64,000 bases of DNA, from assembly GCF_018555435.2 (NCBI RefSeq), contig NZ_JAFEJT020000009.1, positions 1-64,000 on the forward strand. The letters are read 5' to 3'. A program made the position numbers and the translations under genes. The notes under the pieces were generated by a model that saw only the letters and a list, made by a program, of their open reading frames with translations, did no database searches and had not been told where the DNA came from. The DNA comes from Bifidobacterium amazonense. Its GTDB lineage: Bacteria; Actinomycetota; Actinomycetes; Actinomycetales; Bifidobacteriaceae. Below are positions 15,597 through 25,500 of the stretch, piece by piece (position 1 is the stretch's first letter; each line of letters opens with the position of its first letter).

Positions 15597-16874
15597 TCAG
15601 GAGGCGAGGGATTCGCGTAGGTTGCGGGCGACGGCGCGTTCGCGGGAACCCTTGGTGGCGGCGAGGCCGGCGGCGACGAACAGGAACATGACCGTGCAGC
15701 AGATCCACAGCGTGCGGCTGCCGAAACCGCCGATGATCCAGCCGCCGACCAGCGGCGCCGCGCCGTTCGACAGCGACCAGACGAGGTTGTACAGGCCCTG
15801 GTACGTGCCGCGCGCGTCGGCCGGCGCAAGGCTGGCGACCGTGGTCGCGGCGATCGGGAACGTGCCGAGCTCGCCGAGCGTCCACAGCACAGCCGCGATC
15901 GCGAAGCCGTGCCACGAGGTCGCGCCGATCTGGAACGCGTAGCCGACGGCCGTCATCAGCATGCCGAGCACGAGCACGCGCGTGTTGCTCATGCGGTTGA
16001 ACACGGCCAGCGCCGGGATCTGCAACAGGCACAGGATGCCGCCGTTGATCGTCAGCAGCACGGAATACTGGTCCGTGCCCATGCCGAGCTGCGTAAGCGC
16101 GATCGGCAGGCCGCTGGTGAGCTGGAAGTACGCGATCGTGTACGCGAACATGAACACGACCATCGACATGAACGGCCAGTCGGCGAGCGCGCGACGATAG
16201 TTCGCCATCATCGACACCGAACGTTCGGGATCGGCCGTCGCGTCCGCGGGATTGTCGGTCGCGGCAGCGTTCGTCGCAGCGGCCGGTTCGGCGCCGAGCT
16301 TGCGCGCCTCGTAGAAGAACGCGACAAGCATGGCCGTGGCGACGATGAGGATGACGGCCTCCGCGTAGAACATCAGCGTGTACGAGATCTTGACGAGCTG
16401 GTTGGCGATGATCGGGCCGATCGCGAAGCCGAAGTTCACGGCCCACGTCTGCAGCGTGTACGCGCGTTTCTGCGCGCGCACCGGCACGACGTCGGCGATG
16501 TACGCGGCGATGGCCGGCGTCGGGATCGACGAGATCGCGCCGTAGACGAGCAGCGCCGCGCCCATGACGAATGGATCGCCGATGAACGAGAGGATGACGA
16601 GCATGACGGCCGAGCCGATCTCGCCGCCGATGATCATCGACTGGCGGCCGAACCGGTCGGACAACGATCCGCCGAACAGACAGCCGAAGATGCCGCCGAA
16701 ACCGTACATCGACACGATCGTGCCGGCGACTCCCGCGTCGACGTGCAGATCCTTGACGAGGTACATCGACATGAACGAAATGACGAAACGGCCCATCCAC
16801 AGAATCAGCAGGGCCAGCCACAATCCCCAGAACACCAGGGGCAAACCGAAAATCTCTCTTGCTTGCTTCTTCAC
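15597..16874 (-). CDS. Major facilitator superfamily transporter
   Basis: A 425-residue transporter with about 12 predicted membrane segments. The MFS motif A is seen in the 2-3 loop as GGSLSDRFGRQSM (about 69-81), and a long loop rich in Ala/Asp in the middle (about 190-225) separates the two halves. The GTG at 16874 (KKQAREIFGLP) follows TAAGG; frames upstream run antisense to the SpoU gene and are rejected. Drug or metabolite efflux is the usual role of this MFS type; the substrate is unknown. Divergent from the rRNA methyltransferase gene. Confidence 0.85.
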   Translation of the reverse strand: MKKQAREIFGLPLVFWGLWLALLILWMGRFVISFMSMYLVKDLHVDAGVAGTIVSMYGFGGIFGCLFGGSLSDRFGRQSMIIGGEIGSAVMLVILSFIGDPFVMGAALLVYGAISSIPTPAIAAYIADVVPVRAQKRAYTLQTWAVNFGFAIGPIIANQLVKISYTLMFYAEAVILIVATAMLVAFFYEARKLGAEPAAATNAAATDNPADATADPERSVSMMANYRRALADWPFMSMVVFMFAYTIAYFQLTSGLPIALTQLGMGTDQYSVLLTINGGILCLLQIPALAVFNRMSNTRVLVLGMLMTAVGYAFQIGATSWHGFAIAAVLWTLGELGTFPIAATTVASLAPADARGTYQGLYNLVWSLSNGAAPLVGGWIIGGFGSRTLWICCTVMFLFVAAGLAATKGSRERAVARNLRESLAS

Positions 16875-16952
16875 GCCGCATACCTTACTCGCAGCCGCGC
16901 CCGCACCCCGCCACGCCCGGTTTTGGCGCGGGGTGCTGGGAGAATGGCCCCT

Positions 16953-17954
16953 ATGGTTATTAAGAAAGGACCGACCAAGGGGTCGGGTGGAAAGCATCGC
17001 AACGCGCTTCGCGGCAAGGGAGCGACTCCCAAGGCCGAGGACCGCGTCTATCACAAGGCATACCGCGCGAAGAAGGCCGCCGAGCGGCGTCAAATGGCGG
17101 ATCCGCGTCTTGCGGCCCGTCGTCGCGCAAGCAAGTTCGCGTCCGATTCGGACGATCTGGTCATCGGCCGCAACGCGGTGCTCGAAGCGCTGCGCGTGGG
17201 CGTGCCGAGCTCGCAGCTGTACGTCGCCGCACGCATCGAGCACGACGACCGCACTCGCGAGATCGTGAAGCTGGCCGGCGCGAACGGCCTGCACCTGCTG
17301 GAGGCGGACCGTCTGGAGATGGACCGCATCGCGCGTTCGTCGAACCATCAGGGCGTGGTGCTCAAGGTGCAGCCGTTCGAGTATTCGTCGCTGGCCGAGC
17401 TGGCCGACCGCGCGGAGAAGAAGGCGCGCGCGATGGAGGCCGCGAATTCGGCTTCCGCGCGCATCAACGCGCGCCCGCTGTTCATCGCGCTGGACGGCGT
17501 GACCGATCCGCAGAACCTGGGCGCGGTGATCCGTTCGGCCGCCGCGTTCGGCGCGAACGGCGTGATCCTGCCGGAACGCCGGTCCGCTTCGGTGACCGCC
17601 GCCGCATGGAAGGTGTCGGCCGGCGCGGCCGCGCACATGCCGGTGGCGCGCGTGGTGAACCTCAACAAGGCGATCGACGGCCTCAAGGAACGCGGCTACT
17701 ACGTGGTCGGCCTCGACGGCGGCGGCGACAAGATGGTCGGCGAGACCGGCTTCGAGACCGATCCGCTCGTGGTGGTGCTGGGCTCCGAAGGCAGCGGCCT
17801 GAGCCGTCTCGTGCGCGAGGCCTGCGACGCGATCGCCGGCATTCCGATCTCGAACATGGTCGAATCGCTCAACGCGTCGGTCGCGGCGGGCATCAGCCTG
17901 TATGCGGTGGCCCGCGCGCGACGCGAGGCGGCCGCCGCCGCGCAGGAGGCATAA
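16953..17954 (+). CDS. SpoU/TrmH-family rRNA 2'-O-methyltransferase (RlmB-like)
   Basis: A 333-residue enzyme that methylates a ribose 2'-OH in 23S rRNA (G2251 in E. coli RlmB). A very basic, Lys/Arg-rich N-terminal extension (1-60) is common in actinobacterial members. Then comes a substrate-binding domain (IGRNAVLEALR ...) and the SPOUT knot: ALDGVTDPQNLGAVIRSAAAFG (motif 1 with Asn and Arg), LGSEGSGLSRLV (motif 2) and SNMVESLNASVAAG (motif 3). The start at 16953 has GGGAG 10 bases upstream; the ATG at 16944 lies too close to it. A strong hairpin follows. Confidence 0.9.
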   Translation: MVIKKGPTKGSGGKHRNALRGKGATPKAEDRVYHKAYRAKKAAERRQMADPRLAARRRASKFASDSDDLVIGRNAVLEALRVGVPSSQLYVAARIEHDDRTREIVKLAGANGLHLLEADRLEMDRIARSSNHQGVVLKVQPFEYSSLAELADRAEKKARAMEAANSASARINARPLFIALDGVTDPQNLGAVIRSAAAFGANGVILPERRSASVTAAAWKVSAGAAAHMPVARVVNLNKAIDGLKERGYYVVGLDGGGDKMVGETGFETDPLVVVLGSEGSGLSRLVREACDAIAGIPISNMVESLNASVAAGISLYAVARARREAAAAAQEA

Positions 17955-17978
17955 CCGGTCCTGCCTCCGGGATGGCGA

Positions 17979-18032
17979 AACGGCCGCGTCCCCGGTATCG
18001 GACTTGTTGCCGATACCGGGGGCGCGGCCGTT
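17979..18032 (+). terminator. Long hairpin terminator after the methyltransferase gene
   Basis: Arms 17979-18001 and 18010-18032 pair over 23 bases (AACGGCCGCG ... CGCGGCCGTT) with a single G-U wobble and an eight-base loop. The T-run is weak. Confidence 0.75.
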
Positions 18033-18056
18033 CGTATACCTGTCATTCGCATATCC

Positions 18057-18114
18057 GGAAACGGTCGTAACTGAGTTCACGCGGTGTGACGCGGACTCGG
18101 TTACGACCGTTTCC
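18057..18114. repeat. AACTGAGT-type palindromic hairpin (copy 1), probable terminator
   Basis: GGAAACGGTCGTAACTGAGT (18057-18076) pairs with its inverted copy at 18095-18114 with one mismatch. It lies just after the amylase stop on the minus strand. The core CG.AACTGAGT.. recurs in hairpins at 45202-45247 and 46651-46698, making a dispersed family that sits after minus-strand genes. Confidence 0.7.
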
Positions 18115-18124
18115 CGATATGAGG

Positions 18125-21100
18125 TCAGCTCTCGGAGTCCTTGGACCAGAGGGCGTAGAGGGTGCCGTTGCGGTCGATCGGGATGAGGCTCTTGCCGCTG
18201 GCGTCGAAGCCGAAGGCGCTGCCGCCGGTGAACGTGTTGGCATCGTACGAGCCACCCGCGAGGGCGTCGTTGCGCACGGTCGTCCACCCTTGGAAGGTGA
18301 AGCCATAACGCGTCGGCTTGGTCTTCGGCTTGGTCAGATAGTCGCCGTCAGACACGGTCTGCGTGGCGAACACGTGATTCTCCTGCCCATCGTTGTACTG
18401 GAAGTAGATCGTCCACTTCTGGCCCTTGATCCACTTGGCGTACAGCGTGACATCACCCGTCACCTTGGTCGGTTCGGCATCAGTCGCCGCATCGGAGCCA
18501 TCGGTTCCACCGGTCGAGCCGCTCAGCCCGAACACGAACGGCGTCGTCAGATCCTCGTCCGTGTACCAGCCCTCGAACTCATAGCCTTCGCGGGCCGGTT
18601 CCGGCGTAGGCGTGGTGGCGTATCCGCCGTCGTCCACGGTCTGCGGGGTCACTGAACCAGTCGCACCCTCGTAGTTGAGGTCGAACGAGACCGTCCACAC
18701 CTTCACCCACTGCGCGTACAGCTCAAGGTCGTCGTCCACGTTCGTCGAGGCGAAGTCGAACAGGTCGTTCAGTCCGTCCGCCTTCGTGCTCCAGCCCGCC
18801 AGACGATACCCGTCGCGCGTCATCTCCGGCTGGCTCATCGGCTTGCCGCCCTCCACGTACACGGTGACGTCGCCGCCATCAGCCGACCCGTCGTTGCGGT
18901 GCAGCGTCACTAGGTGCATGGTCGTGCCGGAGGGCGTCCACTTCGCGTACAAGGTCAGGTCGCTCTTCACCGGGGTGTCGAACACGTACGGAGTGTTGCC
19001 CGGCGTGCCGTCGTCCGCGACGTCCGTCACCCAACTCACGAAGTCGTAGCCGGCACGGGTGGGCGCGGCCGGCGCGGCCGCCGTCGCGCCGTACGCCACG
19101 GTCTGCGGATCCACCGTCGAAGCGCCGTCGCCGGTCACGAACGTCACCGTGTGCGTGATCTGCTTCCACACCGCGTACAGCGTGAGCTCGGCGGTGTCGT
19201 CGGCCACATGGGTGCCGTTGTCGCCGAACGTGAAGTCCGGCTCCGTGGCGTTCGGATCGGTGCTCCAGCCGAGCAGCTCGTAGCCTTCGCGATGTCCGGT
19301 CGGATCCTGGTTGGAGGCGATCGGCGCCACCGTGCCGCCGGGCAGCACGGTCTGCGAGCTGATGTCCCAGTCGAAGCCTGTATTGAACCGCACCACCTTG
19401 CCTTCGGTGTACTTGGCCCACAGCTTGAGTCGACCGGTCACCGGCGTCTTGCCGATCTCGAAGTCATTCTTGCCTTCCTCGTCGGTCGTCCATCCGGTGA
19501 GGACGTAGCCTTCGCGCTTCGGCACCTGGTTCTCGGCGATTGGCTGCACCACGCCGCCGACCACTACGGTCTGCGCGCTGACGTTCCAGTCGAACCGCGT
19601 TTCGAACGTCACGCCGACCACGGCCGGACGATGCGTGTAGATCGTTTCGTCGCCGGACACCAGCCAGATTTCGGCGGTGCCTTCGTCCGTCTGCCCGGCC
19701 TTGACCTGGATCGCGGACTCGGGGATCAGACGATCGTTGCCGTTCGGATCCTTGTCGCTCCACGAGTCGCCGCCCTTGCGCAGGATGAACTCGGGCGAAC
19801 GGTTGCCCTTGGTCGGCTGGTCGAACGTGTATTCCGCGATCATGCCGTAGTCGTCGTGCTTGGTGAACGCCACCGGGAAGCCGGACTGTTCGCCCGACCA
19901 CATCCACAGGTCCCAACCGTTCCACGTGTCGGAGTCGAGGTCGTATTCCTGGTAGTTGCCGTCGGCGCGCATGTAGTGCACGATCACCTTGAGCTTCTTC
20001 GGATTCTTCACGTCGTTCGGCGTGGGCACTTCGGCCGGGTTGCGCGATTCCTCGGACGAGTCGTACGACTGGTTCTCGGAGCCGTCCGCCCATGCCTCGA
20101 TCGAGCCGCGCACCTTGGCGACCACCGAACCGTTCTGCGAGTCGATCACGGATGCGGTGTAGTCGCCGGTGCCGTCGACGGCAGCCGCGTCCGCGGAACC
20201 GTCCGAAGACGACACGATGCGGTAGTTCAGCGTCGTGAAGTCGCCGGCGACGGTCGTGGTCATGCGCTTGCCGTACGAGTCGCCGGTCGCGTCGAACCGG
20301 TGATACGCGGGGTCGAGCTTCTTGCCGAACACGTCCGTGCCCCATACGACCACGCCGGTCGCGTTCTGCTGTTCGGCGTTCGATGCGGCGGCTTTGAAGT
20401 GCACGGTGAACGACGTTGCGGACGACGCTTCGCATACGAACGGCACGCCGATCGTCTCGTCGTGGTTTTCGACCGCGGTGATGGCGGTACCGACCGCGTT
20501 CTCGTACGGCTTGTTGCCGCCGTCGGTCGAGTATCCGTTGCGGTAGTCCCATTCGGAGTCGTCGCCGCCGTTCGGATCGTTGGTGAACCGGTATCTGAGC
20601 CGCTGCGACGTGACGTCGTCGATGGTGATCTGGTACCAGCCGTCGGCCGCCGCGCACGAGCCGTCGGAGCCGGACGCCGACGCGACCGCCGTCATCCTGT
20701 GCAGCGCGCCGTTGAGCAGGTTGGTGCCGGACGCGTACTGGATGTACACGTTGTCGCCCCAGTCGGCCTTCGGCTTGTAGTAGATCGTGGTCGAGCCGTC
20801 GCCGATGCGGTCGGTGTTGACCTGGTCGTCGTAGCCGGAGTCGACGACCTCGTAGCCGTCGCCCCACGTGTCGGGCGTCTTGTCGGCATAGATCGCGACG
20901 GCGGAGCGCTTGCCCATCGTCACGGTGAACTTGCCGGCCTTGACGGTCACCTTGTTGCAGGTCTTGCCGGAGGAGTACACGTCGCAGTACACGCCGTCCT
21001 TGAGGTTGGTCTCGTAGGTTTCGTCGTGCTCCTGCAGCGTGTTGTTGATCGCGATGAAGCCGACGTCCTGGCCGTCGGCGGTCTGGCGCGCGAAGCCGAT

Positions 21101-22516
21101 GTTGTTGGTGCCGTTGTCCTGCCAACGGCCGACCGTGGTGCCGGCGACCGCGTTGTGGAAGCCGATCATGCCGCGCACGGACGCCCAGCGCTGCTGGCAC
21201 AGCCATTGTCCCTGCACGCGGTCGGCCGACGACGAGGACACGGATGCGGCGACCGCGGACGCGGTGTCGGAGGTGCTGCTTGCCGTGCACACGGTGTTGA
21301 AGTCGACGTACGGCGTGCTCTTGTCGGTGGTGCCGTCCGGACCGTCGTCGGAGTTGGCCGCCGTGAAGTAGTAGTCGGACATGATCTTCGGCTTGCCGTA
21401 ATCGTATGCAAGCATGAAAGCGTTCGCCAGCTCGTACTTGGAACCGGAGTCGACGGTCAGCGTTTCGGAGCCGCGCGCGGTGTCCCAGTTGGAGACGAAC
21501 ACGGTGGCCTTGTCGCTCGGCAGCAGTCCGTTGGAGATGTTCTTCAGGTTGCCGATGTTGCCGTTGAAGTACTGGCGCAGCTGGTACGAGTACGAGAATT
21601 CGGTGACGTCGCCGTTGACCGTGTAGTTCTTCGGCGCGAGTTCCGCGGCTTCGCCCTGATGGTAGATGACCTCCTGCTGGAACGGGATGTCCGCCGCGGC
21701 GACGCCGATTTTCTCCGAAAGCTTGGCTTTGATGGCCTTCAGGTCATCGGTGCTGATGTGCTTCGCGGAGTCGATGCGGAAGCCGCTTACGCCGAGGTTC
21801 CACAGTTTGGCGAGGTATTCGGCCTGGATGTTCTGCACGCGGCTGGAGCCGGTGTTGATGTCCCACATGGTCGACAGGCGGCATTCCTGCACTTCGATCG
21901 CGTTCGTGTAGTCGGCGATGTTGGTACGGCACGAGTGGAAGTCGCCGGACGCGAGTCCGTACTGGTGGTCGTTGCCGCTTTCCTCATACTGGTAGATGCC
22001 GATGCCCGGGTAACGGCCGTAGGTGCCGTTGTAGGCGGTGCCGGCGACGCCGTACTGGTTGTCGACCCACGATACGTCGTGACCGGACGTGTGGTTGAGC
22101 ACGACGTCGGCGATGATCCGCACGCCGGCCGCATGGCAGGTGGCGATCATGTCCTTCAGCTCGGCTTCGGTGCCGAAGCGTGAGTCGAGCGAGTAGCTGA
22201 TCGGCTGGTAGACCGTCCACCATTGGGTGCCCTGCACGGATTCCTCCGGCGGGGAAATCTGCACGTAGCCGACGCCTTCAGGCCCGTAAACGCGCGTGCA
22301 TTCGTCGGCGATCGTCTTCCATGACTGCTGGAACGCGACGACGGTCACGTCGCTGTCGTTGAGCGCTTTCGCGCCGTCCGCAGCGGTCTGCGTGGCGGTG
22401 GTCGTGGTCGCATCCGTCTTGTCCGCGACCGCCGTCGCCGCAGTGACGGCAGCCCCGCTCACCGCCATTGCCGCTCCCAGCAGCACGGCGACCATTTTTT
22501 GGGCGATCCGAATCAT
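18125..22516 (-). CDS. Secreted multi-domain alpha-amylase (GH13) with CBM25-like, CBM41-like and InlB-type repeats
   Basis: A 1463-residue extracellular starch-degrading enzyme. Signal peptide about 1-31 (MIRIAQKMVAVLLG..AVADK). GH13 catalytic domain about 55-545: DVVLNH (137-142), GFRIDSAKH with nucleophile D249, QQE with E282, and FVSNWD with D345, where the usual His is Trp. A CBM25-like starch-binding domain spans about 570-690 (TTIYYKPKADWGDNVYIQY, RYRFTNDPNG) and a CBM41/pullulanase-type domain about 842-960 (IVHYMRADGNY...WNGWDLWMW). Six InlB/Flg_new repeats (VTF...GYxxxGWxTD...LYAKW) fill about 966-1460. There is no LPXTG, so surface retention may depend on the repeats. The start overlaps the stop of the adhesin gene upstream (ATGA), so translation is coupled. 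Confidence 0.92.
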   Translation of the reverse strand: MIRIAQKMVAVLLGAAMAVSGAAVTAATAVADKTDATTTTATQTAADGAKALNDSDVTVVAFQQSWKTIADECTRVYGPEGVGYVQISPPEESVQGTQWWTVYQPISYSLDSRFGTEAELKDMIATCHAAGVRIIADVVLNHTSGHDVSWVDNQYGVAGTAYNGTYGRYPGIGIYQYEESGNDHQYGLASGDFHSCRTNIADYTNAIEVQECRLSTMWDINTGSSRVQNIQAEYLAKLWNLGVSGFRIDSAKHISTDDLKAIKAKLSEKIGVAAADIPFQQEVIYHQGEAAELAPKNYTVNGDVTEFSYSYQLRQYFNGNIGNLKNISNGLLPSDKATVFVSNWDTARGSETLTVDSGSKYELANAFMLAYDYGKPKIMSDYYFTAANSDDGPDGTTDKSTPYVDFNTVCTASSTSDTASAVAASVSSSSADRVQGQWLCQQRWASVRGMIGFHNAVAGTTVGRWQDNGTNNIGFARQTADGQDVGFIAINNTLQEHDETYETNLKDGVYCDVYSSGKTCNKVTVKAGKFTVTMGKRSAVAIYADKTPDTWGDGYEVVDSGYDDQVNTDRIGDGSTTIYYKPKADWGDNVYIQYASGTNLLNGALHRMTAVASASGSDGSCAAADGWYQITIDDVTSQRLRYRFTNDPNGGDDSEWDYRNGYSTDGGNKPYENAVGTAITAVENHDETIGVPFVCEASSATSFTVHFKAAASNAEQQNATGVVVWGTDVFGKKLDPAYHRFDATGDSYGKRMTTTVAGDFTTLNYRIVSSSDGSADAAAVDGTGDYTASVIDSQNGSVVAKVRGSIEAWADGSENQSYDSSEESRNPAEVPTPNDVKNPKKLKVIVHYMRADGNYQEYDLDSDTWNGWDLWMWSGEQSGFPVAFTKHDDYGMIAEYTFDQPTKGNRSPEFILRKGGDSWSDKDPNGNDRLIPESAIQVKAGQTDEGTAEIWLVSGDETIYTHRPAVVGVTFETRFDWNVSAQTVVVGGVVQPIAENQVPKREGYVLTGWTTDEEGKNDFEIGKTPVTGRLKLWAKYTEGKVVRFNTGFDWDISSQTVLPGGTVAPIASNQDPTGHREGYELLGWSTDPNATEPDFTFGDNGTHVADDTAELTLYAVWKQITHTVTFVTGDGASTVDPQTVAYGATAAAPAAPTRAGYDFVSWVTDVADDGTPGNTPYVFDTPVKSDLTLYAKWTPSGTTMHLVTLHRNDGSADGGDVTVYVEGGKPMSQPEMTRDGYRLAGWSTKADGLNDLFDFASTNVDDDLELYAQWVKVWTVSFDLNYEGATGSVTPQTVDDGGYATTPTPEPAREGYEFEGWYTDEDLTTPFVFGLSGSTGGTDGSDAATDAEPTKVTGDVTLYAKWIKGQKWTIYFQYNDGQENHVFATQTVSDGDYLTKPKTKPTRYGFTFQGWTTVRNDALAGGSYDANTFTGGSAFGFDASGKSLIPIDRNGTLYALWSKDSES

Positions 22517-25500
22517 CGGGTGCCTCCCTTCTTGGCGAAACGACGGGCGAAGAACGCGCCGCTGAGCGCGATCATGGCGAAGCCGAGCATGAGATAGCGG
22601 GTGACGCCTTCGCCGCCGGTGTCGGGCAGGATCGGCACGATCGTGTTGGTGATCGTGTATCCCGTGGTCTGGTCGCCGGTGATGATCGGCGTCTGATAGC
22701 CGGGCAGCGATTCGACGGCCGTGCACGGCTGGCTGCCGTCCGCGTCGGTGCAGCTCATCTCACGCACCTCGTACGTCTTGTCCTTGCTGAGTTCCTTGAA
22801 CGTATACGCCCAGTTGTTGCCGGCGTTCAATTCGACCGGCCGGCCGACCGCGGTCAGACCGCTCAGATTCTGCAGCGACTGTCCGGTCGTGCCCGTGTCC
22901 GGATTCGTTCCGGCCGCCTCGGTGAACGCGGTCGTCGTGGAGGCGAGCGTCTTCTCGTACAGCTGCACCCAGATCGACGTCGGACGTTTCCTATAGGCGT
23001 CGTCGTTGTCGTCCCACGCCTTGCGCACGGTCAGGTCAGTCTTGTTCGGCACGTTACGGTTGGACAGCGTGAACCGGTATGCGTTGACGTCGGTGGTGGT
23101 TCGGGTCGTGCCGGTCTGGTCCGCGGCGGCGTCGCCGCTGCCGGTCTGGCCGTCGGCGTTCGGGTACGTCGTGTCGTCGGTGAGTGACGCCGTGTAGTCA
23201 TCCACGGCCTCCTCGGTGACGCTGTAGCGCAGCAGCTTGCCGTTGCGGTACTTCGGCAGATCTTTGAACGTGTAGGTCCACGTGTCGTCGGTCGAGTCAG
23301 CCTGCGCGTCGGTATCCGATGCCGATTCGACGGTGTCGGACTGAGCGGTATCGGACTGAGCGGTATCAGCCGCAGTCGTATCGGAGCCGGTACTGTCCGA
23401 ATCGGACGTGGTCGCCTTGCTCGACTCGCTCAGCACCACGCAGCTCACGTTCTCCGCCTTGGAGCCCTTGCACTTATACGACTGCGGCTCCGGCCAGCCG
23501 TTGCCCGCATCCCACAGGCTGGTGAGCAGCCAGACGGTCACGTTCTTCGGCCGCTGGCCGTTGAAGTTCTGCGCGTCGTCCCAGACTTTGTTGACGGTCA
23601 GCGACACCGTTTCCGGCGTGTGCTTGTTGGTGATCGCGAACTGCTCGTTCGGGTGGTCAGCGTCGGCCGGCGTCTCCGTGAACGTGACGTTGCACTGCGT
23701 GCCGGTCGGGCTGCTGAACGTGCACACGCCCGAGTCATCGAAGTCGTTGTAGTCGGCCACCGGCGTCTCCTTGACGGAATACGTGTATTCGTAGCCGTAC
23801 GCGTTCTTCTTCGGCAGGTTCTCGAGCGTCCACTTCCACTCGCCCTTGTCGTTCGGCTTGAGCGTGGTGACGATCATCGTCTCGGAGTAGTCCTCCAGCG
23901 TGCCATCGTCCTTCGGATGCTTGCTGGTGCCGGTCACGGTCACCTGAATCGCTTCAGGCCGCTTGCCATCCTGATTGTCGGCGTCGTTCCACGTCTTAGT
24001 CAGGTCGATGTTGCGCGAGTCAGGCTGGTGAATGTTGTAAATCACGACATCGTAGCCGTTTGCAGTAGACGACTTGACAATCGAGGCGTGATACTCGTCC
24101 TTGTTGTCACCGGTCAGCTCCTCGTTCACGGTGTACGTGATCTCGTCGCCCTTGCTGTCCTTAGCGTCCAAACCAGTCCAGTCATGTGACCAATTGTTGG
24201 TAGCGTTCAACTCCACGCGATACTGGTCACCGGTCATCTTTTCGCCGTTCTTGTACAGCACGGCCGTCACAGTCACGCCCTTACGCAGCTCAGTATCGCC
24301 ACCGTCTTCCCAGCGCTTGGTCACGGACACGGCCGTGTACGACTTGGTCGCATCCTCCACGCGCACCAGGTTGCCGCCGCTGACTACGTCGCCGACCACG
24401 ACCTTGCCGTTTTCCACGGTGAACGTGACCGGCTTGGAGGCCACGTCGTAGCCTTCCGGAGCTTTGGTTTCGGTGAGCTCATACGTGCCGTTGGGCAACT
24501 GGAACGTCTTCGGGCCATCCGCGGAGGACGCCCACGTGAGCGCCTTGCCGTCGGTCGAGATCGTCACGTCGGCCGGCACGTTGAAGCCCTTGTTGTCGAA
24601 CGGCGCCTCATCTCCCTCGAACGTGGTGCCGGTCAGCTTGAACTCGGCGCCGGCGAGTTCGGCCACGCCGGTCACCGCGGTTTTGGAGACGGTCACGTTG
24701 GTGGTGTTGAGCTCGTCGGTCATGGTGATGATGTTGTTCTTGGCGGTGTCGCTGTTAACCGTCACCGTGCCGTCGAGGTTCACGGTGAACGCGATGTCGC
24801 GTGCCGGCTGGTAGCCGGACGGCGCCTGCGACTCGTGCAGGTTGTAGGTGCCTGGCACAAGCGTGATGTTGCGTGGCTTGCCAGTGGACACCCATTGAAT
24901 CGGGTTGATGGTCTCGCCAGCCAGCGTGGTACCAGTGACGGTCAGCGTCGCGCCAGCGATCTCACCTACGCCGTCGGTCAGACTGACCTTGGAGATGGTG
25001 ACATTGACCGGCTTGTAGATATCGGTCATGACGATCAGGTTGCCGTCCACGGTCTTGTCGTTAATCGTGACAGACAGTGAGTTGTCACTGTTACGCACAA
25101 CTTTGAAGCTAATCGGATCGGCCACGTAGTAGCCGTTCGGCGCCTGCAGTTCGGTGAGCGTATACGAACCAGGCTTGAGTTCGACTACGTACGACTCACC
25201 AGCCTTGCTGGTCCACTGCTTGGTGACCTTGTCGCCGCTCTCGTCTTCCGTACCGTCGATTTCCATCTTCGCGCCGGCGATTTCCGCGCCGCCGAGGTCG
25301 CGTTTGGAGACGCGGATCTTCGTGTCGGTCGGATAGTGCGTGTTGGTGATGGTGATGTCACCCGTGCCGGTTACGCTGCCGCTGGTCGACACCGTGTAGC
25401 CGGATGGCGGATTGACTTCCTGCACGGTGTACGTGATGAGCGCACCGTTCTCGTACTTCGGCAGGTCGGTGAACTCACCCTTCCAGTTGCCATCAGCGTC

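Noticed and set aside
18914..22183. A 1089-codon open frame opposite the amylase gene
   Set aside because: Antisense shadow of a clear secreted amylase; no ribosome site and no recognisable domain.
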